Positions 1 through 9,700 of a stretch of DNA of 64,000 bases are shown here, piece after piece. Numbering within the stretch: position 1 is the first letter of the stretch; the number at the start of each line of letters is the position of its first letter. The notes beneath the pieces were generated by a model that was given only the letters and a program-made list of their open reading frames with translations, was not told the origin of the DNA and did not search any database. This stretch comes from Methyloceanibacter caenitepidi. Its GTDB lineage: Bacteria > Pseudomonadota > Alphaproteobacteria > Rhizobiales > Methyloligellaceae. The translations under genes and the position numbers were made by a program. The DNA is taken from the NCBI RefSeq assembly GCF_000828475.1, contig NZ_AP014648.1, forward strand, positions 1,054,001 to 1,118,000, in the 5' to 3' direction.

Positions 1-1895
<1,895 letters not shown>

Positions 1896-1912
1896 TCGGT
1901 CGAAGACGAGTG

Positions 1913-2350
1913 TCATATCTTGGCATGGACCGAGATCGGCACCGGCCGGCGCGGGGCTATCTCATCCAGCGTGATCGTGCCGAAGCGTTCGACAAACAAC
2001 GCTTCCGCCTCGGCCATCGTGTCCTGCATGACTGCATTGACGTTCTGTTCCACCAGGCAGTCCGGATTACCGCTGCGATTGCCGATGGCGAAAAGCTTGG
2101 GACGGCCAAGCGCCTCGTAGACGGCCAAGAGCGTGACCTGCCGCAATGGGCGGGCCAGCTGCCACCCCCCGCCATGCCCCTTGCCCGAGTGGACAAGACC
2201 CGCATCGCGCAGGCCCGCCATGGTACGCCGGAACACGGCCGGGTTTGTGCCCATGCTTCGTGCCAGCACTTTGGAGGTGAGTGGCTCTCCCACTTGCTCC
2301 ATGTGCACGAGAACATGGAGAACGTCGGATAGCCGAGTGTCCTTGTTCAA
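1913..2350 (-). CDS. Rrf2 family transcriptional regulator (TTG start)
   Basis: A 145-residue winged-helix regulator of the Rrf2 family. The start LNKDTRLSDVLHVLVHM followed by a recognition helix around SKVLARSMGTNPAVFRRTM matches YwnA/IscR-type N-termini. It has only one cysteine near the position of the Fe-S ligands of IscR/NsrR, in NPDCLVEQ, so an Fe-S cluster is unlikely and single-thiol sensing is possible. I place the start at TTG 2350, preceded by GGAAGGTGG. An ATG at 2425 would add 25 residues unlike the family and would run through the palindrome at 2412-2436. The gene faces the methyltransferase at 2525 and probably controls it. Confidence 0.85.
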   Translation of the reverse strand: MNKDTRLSDVLHVLVHMEQVGEPLTSKVLARSMGTNPAVFRRTMAGLRDAGLVHSGKGHGGGWQLARPLRQVTLLAVYEALGRPKLFAIGNRSGNPDCLVEQNVNAVMQDTMAEAEALFVERFGTITLDEIAPRRPVPISVHAKI

Positions 2351-2411
2351 CGTGCCACCTTCCGTCGGCCATGCGCGGCTAAGCGCCATTGACATATGTA
2401 ACTTCGAAAGA

Positions 2412-2436
2412 TACGTGACTTGCATTCCTTCACGTA
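2412..2436. promoter_or_regulatory. Perfect inverted repeat, candidate operator for the Rrf2 regulator
   Basis: The arms TACGTGA (2412-2418) and TCACGTA (2430-2436) are exact inverted complements around an 11-nt spacer, giving a 25-bp dyad. It sits in the divergent promoter region between the Rrf2 gene and the methyltransferase. The size fits operators of dimeric Rrf2 proteins. A weaker overlapping dyad, GTAGC-N7-GCTAC, follows at 2434-2450. The binding protein is inferred from position only. Confidence 0.6.
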
Positions 2437-2524
2437 GCTCGATCTGCTACATGAAATGGAGCCGCATGTACATTCCGACTTCGTCCAACCGTGGGCTAGC
2501 GACCGTTCGTTTTGAGGCAGACGC

Positions 2525-3211
2525 ATGACGCAACACAAACTTCTAGCTTCACCTTTCGCGAACCCGGAGGCCGTAGCGTCTTATGCGGAGGATGCTCCGC
2601 GCAAGGTTCCGGGGTTGGCCGATCTCCATCGCATGGCGACTCTGCTTCTTTCGGAACATGCGCCGGCCGGAGCCCATGTGCTTGTCGTTGGCGCTGGCGG
2701 CGGGTTGGAGCTCAAGTCGATGGCTACGTTACGGCCGGATTGGCGCTTTACCGGCGTCGACCCATCGCGCGCCATGTTGGACCTCGCGCGGCTCGCTGTC
2801 GTACCCTTTGCCGATCGCGTCAACCTCGTGGAGGGCACCGTCGAAGGAGCACCGGCCGGTCCGTTCGACGGTGCAACGTGCCTCCTGACGCTCCACTTTC
2901 TTGACCGCAGCGAGAGACTGAGGACGTTGCGGGAAATTCGGTGCCGTCTGAAACCGGACGCAGGCCTCGTTGTCGCCCATCACGCACCGCCCGGGACTGA
3001 CATCGAGCATTGGATGGCGCGTTCGGCCGCCTTCGGCGATCGCGATGACTGCGATTGGGCGCGGGCAAGAGCCACGGGCCAAACGATAGCCGAACGCCTG
3101 CCGCTGGTCGACCCGGCCGGAGAAGAAGAACTGCTGCGTGAGGCTGGATTCTCCGATGTCGCATTGTTCTATGCCGCCTTCTCCTTTCGCGGTTGGGTGG
3201 CGACTGCCTGA
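2525..3211 (+). CDS. Class I SAM-dependent methyltransferase
   Basis: A 228-residue methyltransferase of the UbiE/Methyltransf_25 type. Motif I is VLVVGAGGGLEL around residues 54-65, followed by an acidic end of strand two (GVDPSRAML) and LLTLHFLD as the post-motif region. The start ATG has GAGG seven bases upstream. It stands alone and faces the Rrf2 regulator gene across a region with a perfect dyad, which suggests an inducible regulator/methyltransferase module. The methyl acceptor is unknown. Small molecules are more likely than nucleic acids, given the absence of any RNA-binding domain. Confidence 0.85.
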   Translation: MTQHKLLASPFANPEAVASYAEDAPRKVPGLADLHRMATLLLSEHAPAGAHVLVVGAGGGLELKSMATLRPDWRFTGVDPSRAMLDLARLAVVPFADRVNLVEGTVEGAPAGPFDGATCLLTLHFLDRSERLRTLREIRCRLKPDAGLVVAHHAPPGTDIEHWMARSAAFGDRDDCDWARARATGQTIAERLPLVDPAGEEELLREAGFSDVALFYAAFSFRGWVATA

Positions 3212-3328
3212 CCAGCATGGCGCTTCGACCGGGTGGACGCCCCAAGCGGGCAACAACCCAGGATAGGCTCTCCTCACTGTCGCTGCGGCGCGGTGCCAAC
3301 GCGTCTTCGGCCCAATCAGCCATCGGTC

Positions 3329-3997
3329 TTAGTCGTCCCCGGCACCAACCATTTCGCAGCCTTCCGCTAGAATGCGTTGGATTGGCGCGAAGGAGCGGCG
3401 ATGGTGCGGGCACAGGCCGTGCCGTTCGATGCCGCTGGCATGTTCCGGCGTGCCGTAGCCCTTGTTGTTCTCCCAGCCATAGCCGCGATAGCGTTTGGCG
3501 AGCTTCACCATAATCCGGTCGCGGGTCACCTTCGCCACGATGGAGGCGGCGGCGATCGAGAGCGATTTTCCGTCGCCGCCGATCACGGCCCGGACTTTGC
3601 CGGGAAAGCGCTTTGGAACGGCATTGCCGTCGACCAGCGCAGCGGCATTGGGAATCTCCAAACTGCGAAATGCCGTGCGCATGCCCCACAAGGTGGCTTG
3701 CAGTATGTTGTCGCGATCGATGCGGCGCACCTGCCCGATGACGACCGAGACGCGCGCCGTCGCCACGATCTCCTCATAGCGATCCTCGCGGGCCTGCGCG
3801 GTGAGGAGTTTCGAGTCGTTTAGTCCGTCGGGGATACGATCGGGATCGAGAACAACCGCAGCCACGACAACGGGACCGGCCCAGGGTCCGCGCCCCGCCT
3901 CGTCGACACCCGCCACGGGCACACCGTGAAGATCCATCATCTTCGCTTCGAGATCGAAGTTCGGCAGGCAGGCTTGCGGGGGCGATGGCGATTCCAT
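3329..3997 (-). CDS. rnhB: Ribonuclease HII
   Basis: Cleaves RNA of RNA-DNA hybrids and incises at single ribonucleotides embedded in DNA. The active-site signature DEAGRGPWAGPV starts at residue 32 and supplies the first catalytic Asp and Glu. Downstream are LNDSKLL, the DGN motif and the C-terminal GYGTPEH and HRRSFAPI motifs, all typical of RnhB. With the ATG at 3997 the protein has 222 residues, a normal size. A TTG at 4033 would add 12 residues and cannot be excluded. In many alphaproteobacteria rnhB lies beside a PA0069-type radical SAM gene and ccrM, as it does here. Confidence 0.95.
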   Translation of the reverse strand: MESPSPPQACLPNFDLEAKMMDLHGVPVAGVDEAGRGPWAGPVVVAAVVLDPDRIPDGLNDSKLLTAQAREDRYEEIVATARVSVVIGQVRRIDRDNILQATLWGMRTAFRSLEIPNAAALVDGNAVPKRFPGKVRAVIGGDGKSLSIAAASIVAKVTRDRIMVKLAKRYRGYGWENNKGYGTPEHASGIERHGLCPHHRRSFAPIQRILAEGCEMVGAGDD

Positions 3998-4073
3998 GCC
4001 GGAACTGTCGGACGAACACCGCCGCAAGCGCAACTGCCTATGGCCGGACTAGACCTGCACTGTGGAAAAGGCC

Positions 4074-5195
4074 TCAGAGCAGGCTGAGCTGCTGGCCGGG
4101 TAGGGTTGGGGGCGTGAACAGGTCGGTGCGCAATTTATGGCGCTTGTCGAGGCCGAGCCGTTCGGCGGCCATCTGAAACCGCCGGCCGATCATCCAGGCA
4201 TACGGTCCGTCGCCCTCCATGCGGCTGTGCCACTCCGAATCGTAGAGCTTCCCACCCCGGGTCTGCCGCATCAGGGACAGCACGCGGTCGGCGCGGTCGG
4301 GGCAGTTGGCCCGCAGCCATTCGACGAAGAGATCGCCGATCTCGAGCGGCAGCCGAAGCAGGATATAGCCGGCCTCCCGGGCCCCGGCAGCGGACGCGCG
4401 CTCCAGGATACGTTCGATCTCCGCATCGGTAAGCCCCGGCACGACTGGGGCGACCATCACGGAGGTGGGAATGCCGGCATTCGAGAGCGTCTCCACGGCC
4501 TCCAGGCGCTTGTCCGGCGTGCTCGCGCGCGGCTCCATCGTCCGCGCCAGCTGCCTGTCCAGCGTGGTGACCGAAAGCGCCACCTTCACGAGGCCGCGTT
4601 CCGCCATGGATTGAAGGATGTCGAGGTCGCGCAGGACGAGCGCCGACTTGGTGACGATACCCACCGGGTGGTTGGTCTCACTCAGCACTTCCAGAATACG
4701 CCGCATGATGCGGTAGCGCCGCTCGACGGGCTGATACGGGTCGGTATTTGACCCGATGGCGATCATGCGGGGCTCATATCCAGGGGCGGCGAGTTCCCGC
4801 TCCAGAGCCTGCGCGGCGTTGGTCTTGGCGAAGAGCTTGGTCTCGAAGTCGAGGCCAGGAGACATGCCCAAAAAAGCATGCGTCGGGCGTGCGAAACAGT
4901 AGACGCAGCCATGCTCGCAACCCCGATAGGGGTTGATTGAGCGGTCGAAGCCGATATCCGGCGAGTCGTTCTTGGTAATGATGCGCCGGGCCGGGACTTC
5001 CTGCACCTCGGTCCGCAACGCCTCGAGATCGCCGAGGGACTCCCAGCCATCGTCCACGGGTTCGTAGGTCCTGGCCTCGAAACGTCCTGACCGGTTGGTC
5101 TGCGCGCCCCGCCCGTGACGGCGCGCATAGGCGATCCCGCCAGCCTCATGGGGCAGGCTTTCCTCGCGGCTAGGCTTGCGGATAGCGACACTCAT
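4074..5195 (-). CDS. PA0069 family radical SAM protein, apparently LexA-controlled
   Basis: A 373-residue radical SAM enzyme whose 4Fe-4S motif CEHGCVYC places the ligands at C93, C97 and C100. The family is related to spore photoproduct lyase (SplB), so a role in nucleic-acid repair is plausible but unproven. The ATG at 5195 is chosen because the reading frame upstream runs antisense to the glycosyltransferase gene and because a sigma70-like promoter ends six bases before this ATG. A GTTC-N7-GTTC LexA box overlaps the promoter's -35 element. The mRNA would begin at or next to the start codon and so lack a Shine-Dalgarno. Damage induction is inferred from this site. Confidence 0.9.
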   Translation of the reverse strand: MSVAIRKPSREESLPHEAGGIAYARRHGRGAQTNRSGRFEARTYEPVDDGWESLGDLEALRTEVQEVPARRIITKNDSPDIGFDRSINPYRGCEHGCVYCFARPTHAFLGMSPGLDFETKLFAKTNAAQALERELAAPGYEPRMIAIGSNTDPYQPVERRYRIMRRILEVLSETNHPVGIVTKSALVLRDLDILQSMAERGLVKVALSVTTLDRQLARTMEPRASTPDKRLEAVETLSNAGIPTSVMVAPVVPGLTDAEIERILERASAAGAREAGYILLRLPLEIGDLFVEWLRANCPDRADRVLSLMRQTRGGKLYDSEWHSRMEGDGPYAWMIGRRFQMAAERLGLDKRHKLRTDLFTPPTLPGQQLSLL

Positions 5196-5201
5196 GCGCG
5201 C

Positions 5202-5234
5202 AATATAGGCGCACCATGGGAACAAATCAAGAAC
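5202..5234 (-). promoter_or_regulatory. LexA box and sigma70-like promoter for the radical SAM gene
   Basis: Read on the minus strand, GTTC-TTGATTT-GTTC (5234-5220) is an exact match to the alphaproteobacterial LexA direct repeat GTTC-N7-GTTC. It contains a -35 element TTGATT (5230-5225), then a 17-bp spacer and a -10 element TATATT (5207-5202). Only six bases separate the -10 from the ATG at 5195, so the predicted transcript is leaderless. A partly overlapping dyad TCAAGA-N8-TCTTGA (5227-5246) is also present. Repression by LexA is inferred. Confidence 0.75.
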
Positions 5235-5306
5235 ACATGATCTTGAGCCCGGATTGGGCCCTACGTTGCGATTGCTGTGGCCCCGGCAGTCGCTATAGTC
5301 CGCCCC

Positions 5307-5996
5307 ATGATTTCGGTCATTATCCCAACTCTCAATGCTGAACGTGTCCTGGTGCCGACCTTGTCGGCGCTGGTCCCGGCCGTGGTCGAAGGGATCGTGC
5401 AAGAAGCCATCATCGCTGATGGTGGTTCGACCGACGACACCTATGTGGTTGCGGATGCTGCCGGCGTCCACTTGGTGCAAGCGCCGCGGGGCCGAGGCAC
5501 GCAGATGGAAGCGGGCGCCGCGGCGGCAAAGGGGAACTGGCTGCTGTTCCTGCATGCTGACACCGTGCTTGATCCGGGCTGGGTCAACGAGGTCACGAAC
5601 TTCATCGAGCGCATCGAGATGGGACGGCGCAAGCCTGCGGCCGCCTATTTCCGCTTTGCGCTCGACGATGAAGGTTTCATGCCGCGGCTCATCGAAATGA
5701 TGGTGGGCCTGCGCTGCATGCTGCTCTCGCTGCCCTATGGCGACCAGGGCCTCCTCATCTCGCGGACACACTATCAGCGGCTCGGGGGCTTTCGTCCGCT
5801 GCCGCTGATGGAGGACGTGGATCTTGTGCGCCGGCTAAAGCGCCGCGAACTGTATGGGTTGAGGACGCGTGCCGTCACCAGCGCCAAGCGCTATCAGGAA
5901 GACGGCTATCTGATGCGCAGCTGCCGCAACTTCGGGCTGATGCTGCTCTATCTCCTGCGCGTTCCGCCGCGGGTTCTAGCCCGGCTCTACGAGTAG
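5307..5996 (+). CDS. TIGR04283 family glycosyltransferase (GT2-like)
   Basis: A 229-residue GT-A-fold family 2 glycosyltransferase. It begins ISVIIPTLN, carries DGGSTDDT at residues 38-45, the metal-binding HAD at 83-85 (a DXD equivalent) and MEDVDLVRRL near the C-terminus as the catalytic-acidic region. This family is named for its genomic link to arsenosugar biosynthesis (ArsS), but no arsS gene is visible here. ATG 5307 is chosen over a GTG 30 bases upstream because the family starts at ISVIIP. It is followed after six bases by a TIGR04282 gene, the usual partner. Confidence 0.88.
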   Translation: MISVIIPTLNAERVLVPTLSALVPAVVEGIVQEAIIADGGSTDDTYVVADAAGVHLVQAPRGRGTQMEAGAAAAKGNWLLFLHADTVLDPGWVNEVTNFIERIEMGRRKPAAAYFRFALDDEGFMPRLIEMMVGLRCMLLSLPYGDQGLLISRTHYQRLGGFRPLPLMEDVDLVRRLKRRELYGLRTRAVTSAKRYQEDGYLMRSCRNFGLMLLYLLRVPPRVLARLYE

Positions 5997-6002
5997 CGGC
6001 CG

Positions 6003-6680
6003 GTGAGGAGCGGACGCCGCAGAGGCGCCTCCGCCTTCGTGCCAAGTCTTGTCGTGCCAAGTCTCATCGCGCCAAGCCTCATCGTCATGGCCAAGCAGCC
6101 GAAAGCCGGCGCCGTGAAGCGGCGCCTCGCGCGCGGCATTGGCGCCGTCGCGGCCGCGCGGTTCCAACGCACGACGTTGCGCCACACCCTGATGCGGCTC
6201 GGGACCGATCCGCGCTGGCGGACCTACCTCGCGGTTACGCCCGATTCTGCGCTTGCGGGTTCCTGCTGGCCGTCATGGCCGCGCATATCGCGCATTCCCC
6301 AAGGTCAAGGCGATCTCGAAGACCGCATGCAGACATTGTTCGATCGCATGCCTTCGGGCCCGGTCGTGCTCGTCGGCAGCGATATCCCGGGGATCTCTCG
6401 CACCCATATCGCCGATGCCTTCCGGCTGCTTGGCCAGGCGGACGCCGTGTTCGGCCCGGCGCAAGACGGCGGCTATTGGCTGGTCGGGTTCAAGCGAAGT
6501 CCCGGTCGGCTCGCCCCCTTTGATGATGTGCCGTGGTCCACGGATCAAGCGCTTGCGGCCACGTGCGCGAACCTGAAAGGGCGGAAGATCGCGTTCACAG
6601 CCACGCTGAGCGATGTGGACACCGCCGACGACTTGGAGAGCCAGCGCGCCTTCGCCGAGCGCCTCATTCGGCCTACTTGA
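6003..6680 (+). CDS. TIGR04282 family (DUF2064) nucleotidyltransferase/glycosyltransferase-like protein
   Basis: A GT-A-like protein of the DUF2064 family, in which MAKQPKAGAVKRRLARGIG corresponds to the conserved FAKAPxPGxVKTRL nucleotide-binding loop. SDIPGIS and PAQDGGYWLVG are further family motifs. The GTG at 6003 gives 225 residues. The family loop normally lies about 10 residues from the start, so the first 20 or so residues, partly made by a 15-bp tandem repeat, are unusual and the true start may be further inside. It forms a two-gene unit with the TIGR04283 gene. Confidence 0.8.
   Translation: MRSGRRRGASAFVPSLVVPSLIAPSLIVMAKQPKAGAVKRRLARGIGAVAAARFQRTTLRHTLMRLGTDPRWRTYLAVTPDSALAGSCWPSWPRISRIPQGQGDLEDRMQTLFDRMPSGPVVLVGSDIPGISRTHIADAFRLLGQADAVFGPAQDGGYWLVGFKRSPGRLAPFDDVPWSTDQALAATCANLKGRKIAFTATLSDVDTADDLESQRAFAERLIRPT
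6039..6083 (+). repeat. Three tandem 15-bp repeats at the 5' end of the DUF2064 gene
   Basis: Three head-to-tail units, GTGCCAAGTCTTGTC, GTGCCAAGTCTCATC and GCGCCAAGCCTCATC, encode VPSLV-VPSLI-APSLI immediately before the nucleotide-binding loop. The phase is exactly in codons, so copy-number change would lengthen or shorten the hydrophobic first strand without a frameshift. Confidence 0.85.
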
Positions 6681-6722
6681 GCGAGTTGTTGGTGGCGCTA
6701 TCGCCTAGCGGCTACTTGAGCG

Positions 6723-9700
6723 CTAGTTGAACAACCAGGTGAGGCGGCCTTTGACGGCGTTGTCTTCGAGGCTGTCCGCGTATTGGCCTTGGTAGGAGAC
6801 GCCGGCTGAGAGGCGATCGCTCAAGGCAAAGTCGACGCCTGCATCCAAGAGCGCGGAGTCTTCAGCCAGCGGCACGCCGTCGATGGAAAAGCCGATGCCG
6901 GTCGTGGCAAAGGCCAGTGACGCGCCGGGCGTGATGTCGTCGAAGGCATGGAGCCAGGCCGCCTCGACATGGGGCGTCACCTGCATGGCGCCCCACGTCA
7001 TCGTATGGGCTGCGCGCAGGCCGACCGTCGTGTAGCCCACGTCCTGGTTGACGCCGGTCGTGCTTAAGCTCGCTTGCGGGCCGCCCTTTTCCTTGAAGCC
7101 GCTGGTCTCGACGGACACGTAGGCGAGCCCCGCGAACGGTTCGAGTTCGACACCGCCAATTTGGGTCGGATACGCGATCTCGCCGAAGAGCTGGCCCGTG
7201 TCGGCGTCGTAGTCGGCCTTCTGCCGCTCGAAGAAGCCGGGGAACACGACGGCGCGCGAGGTCTCGATGTCGCTCCAGGCCCAGAGCCCGCCACCGCGTA
7301 AGGCAAAGCCCGACACCGCGCCGTTGACGTAGCCGCCGAGATGATAGGTCGTGGTGTTGGCGCCGCTATAGCGTTGGTCGACACTGACGTCGGAGAACGA
7401 CGCGCCGGTGGCGACACCCACGCGCCAGGAGCCGCCAACGCTCGCATCCATGCCGGAGAGGAAACCGCCGAGATTGCGATCCGTCGTGGCGGCATTGCCG
7501 TCGCCGTCGAACGTGCCCCAGGCGCCGTAGCCTTGGGTCCAGAAGGCGAGCGGTTGCGTCGCAGGTTCGGCCGCCATCTCTTCGCCGATGAACTTGCTGC
7601 CGAGCCGCATGGCACTCGCATCGTAAGTCGCACCGCGACTTGCGACCTGCGGCCCGCCGGACCCGAGCGCGCCGCCTTGATGGCCCGCCTGCATCATGCG
7701 GCCGAGCACCGCCTCGCGCGCGTAGCGGCTATCGTCCACGAGAGTCCCCGCCACGGTCGCGTGGATCTCGCCGGACAGCGCATCGAACGCCTGGCGCGCA
7801 CCCGAAGCCGTTTGGTTCAGCACGGCCAGGAACAACGGATTGTCAGTGGGGAACTGATCCAGTGCCCCAGCCACGGCCTTTTGGTTCTTGGTCTTGGCGA
7901 CGTCCTGGAACAGCGTGGCGTTGCGCTCCAGGTTGAGCACCACGTCGTTGCCCGTGCCGCCCGTATAGTCGACGGTCGGGATCAAGAACGCGAGATTGGT
8001 GAAGACGCTCCCGAACGTGCCTTTGACGGAATCCGTGCCGTCATTGGCGATGATCGTGTAGTCGGTACTGTCCTTGTAGTTGCCGCCCGCGGCCAGCACT
8101 TTGAGCGTCGCGCCGGTGAGGTTCACCGTGCCATGCACGACGACTTTGTCGTTGTTGCCTGCAGCATCCACTTCAACCTCAAACGTCGACGCCGCCGCCA
8201 TGGAGAACGCGCCGTTGACGGTCACGGTGCCGATGGAGTTGCCGGGCGCCAGCGTGCCGCCAAGCACGTTCAACCCGCCGAACGTGGGGTTGCCGCCCAA
8301 GGTGCCGCCCGTTTGCGTGAATGCGGCCGTCGTCGTCCCGTTGAAGCTCCAGGCGCCGCTTTCCAAACGGAACGTCTCGAAGCTCTGGAACTGCTTCGTG
8401 GCCGCGCCCGTATCGATCTTGGACAGGTTGAACGCCCCATTGCCCGAGCCGCCAAAAGCCAGTGTGTCGATGCCGGGCCCGGCGAAGACATTGCCGGTAA
8501 TCTGCGCCGTGGGATGCAACTCGACCCGGTCGTCGAGCGCCTGGCCTTGATCGAAAAGCACCGCGCCGCCGCCCCCGCCATTCAACGCGCCCGCCACGGT
8601 CAGGTTTGTTGGCGCAAGGGAGCTTTCGATGGAGAAGTCGTTTCCGCCTGGGCCCTTGCTGGTCACCGAGCTGCCAGCATTGACCGTGATGTTGGTCACG
8701 CCGCTGCCAAAGTTAAGGGCGTGGACGCCCAAGGAATCCCCCACAACCGCGCCATGCGTCACGATCGAAAGCGGGCCGGACCCCGCATGATCGGCTTGAA
8801 TGCCCTCGGACCCTTTGGCATTGACGGCATTGATAGTCAGGCTGGAGCTGTCGTAACTGGTATAGGCGAAGATGCCTTGGAGAACGGTGCCGGTGGCATC
8901 GCCCCTTGTCGTGATGGTTAGAGCGCCGGAGCCTCGGTGCATTGCGTAGATAGCCCGATGGCCCGTGACGTTGTTGTCCGCCCTGATCGTTAGCCCCGTG
9001 CCCTGAGCGCTATAGGCCTTGATACCGAACTCGTTCGTGCCGGTGACGGCTCCCGTCGCGATGATTTCTAGCGCGCCCCGACCAATATGGTCGGCGTTGA
9101 TGCCCTTGTTGCTGCCCGTGACCGCACCCGCATGGATCGTCATGCTCGTGGTGTTCGAGTCGCCGAAGGCGAAGATGCCTTCGCCATTCGTGGCGGTGAC
9201 GGCGGCCTTGGTGGTGATCTCGGTCGCGCCAGTGCCTTCGTTCGTTGTGTGGACGCCGTAGCTGACACCGTCGACGGCGCCCGTCGTTGTAACCGAAAGA
9301 GCGCCAGACCCCTGGAGCTCCGCCTGGATGGCTTCGTCGCCGCCCGTGACCGCGGCCGCATTGACGGTCACGCCCTCGGTGTTGCGCCCTCCGGCCGCGA
9401 TGATCCCGTGGAGAATGTTACCTGTGACCGCGCCCGTCGCGGTGACCGTGAGAGCGCCACTCCCATAATAGTGGTCGGCATGGATGCCAACCAACGCGCC
9501 CGTGACCTCGTTCGCGTTGATGGTCATCGCGCCCGCCTGGTTGTCCAGTGCAGCCGCGAGAATTCCGAGTGACCCGCGTCCCGTGACGGTTCCCGTCGCG
9601 GTGACCTCGATGCTGCCGGTGCCGGCATGGTAGGCGCGGATGCCTTCCGCCCCTTCGGCGTTGACGGCATTGACGGTGAGGCCGGAGCTGGCGAGACCGG

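Noticed and set aside
2351..2425. An ATG start 25 codons upstream for the Rrf2 regulator.
   Set aside because: The extra residues do not match the family and the coding region would run through the perfect dyad at 2412-2436.
5196..5771. An N-terminal extension of 192 residues for the radical SAM protein.
   Set aside because: It runs antisense to the glycosyltransferase, has no family motif, and a good promoter with LexA box ends directly before the ATG at 5195.
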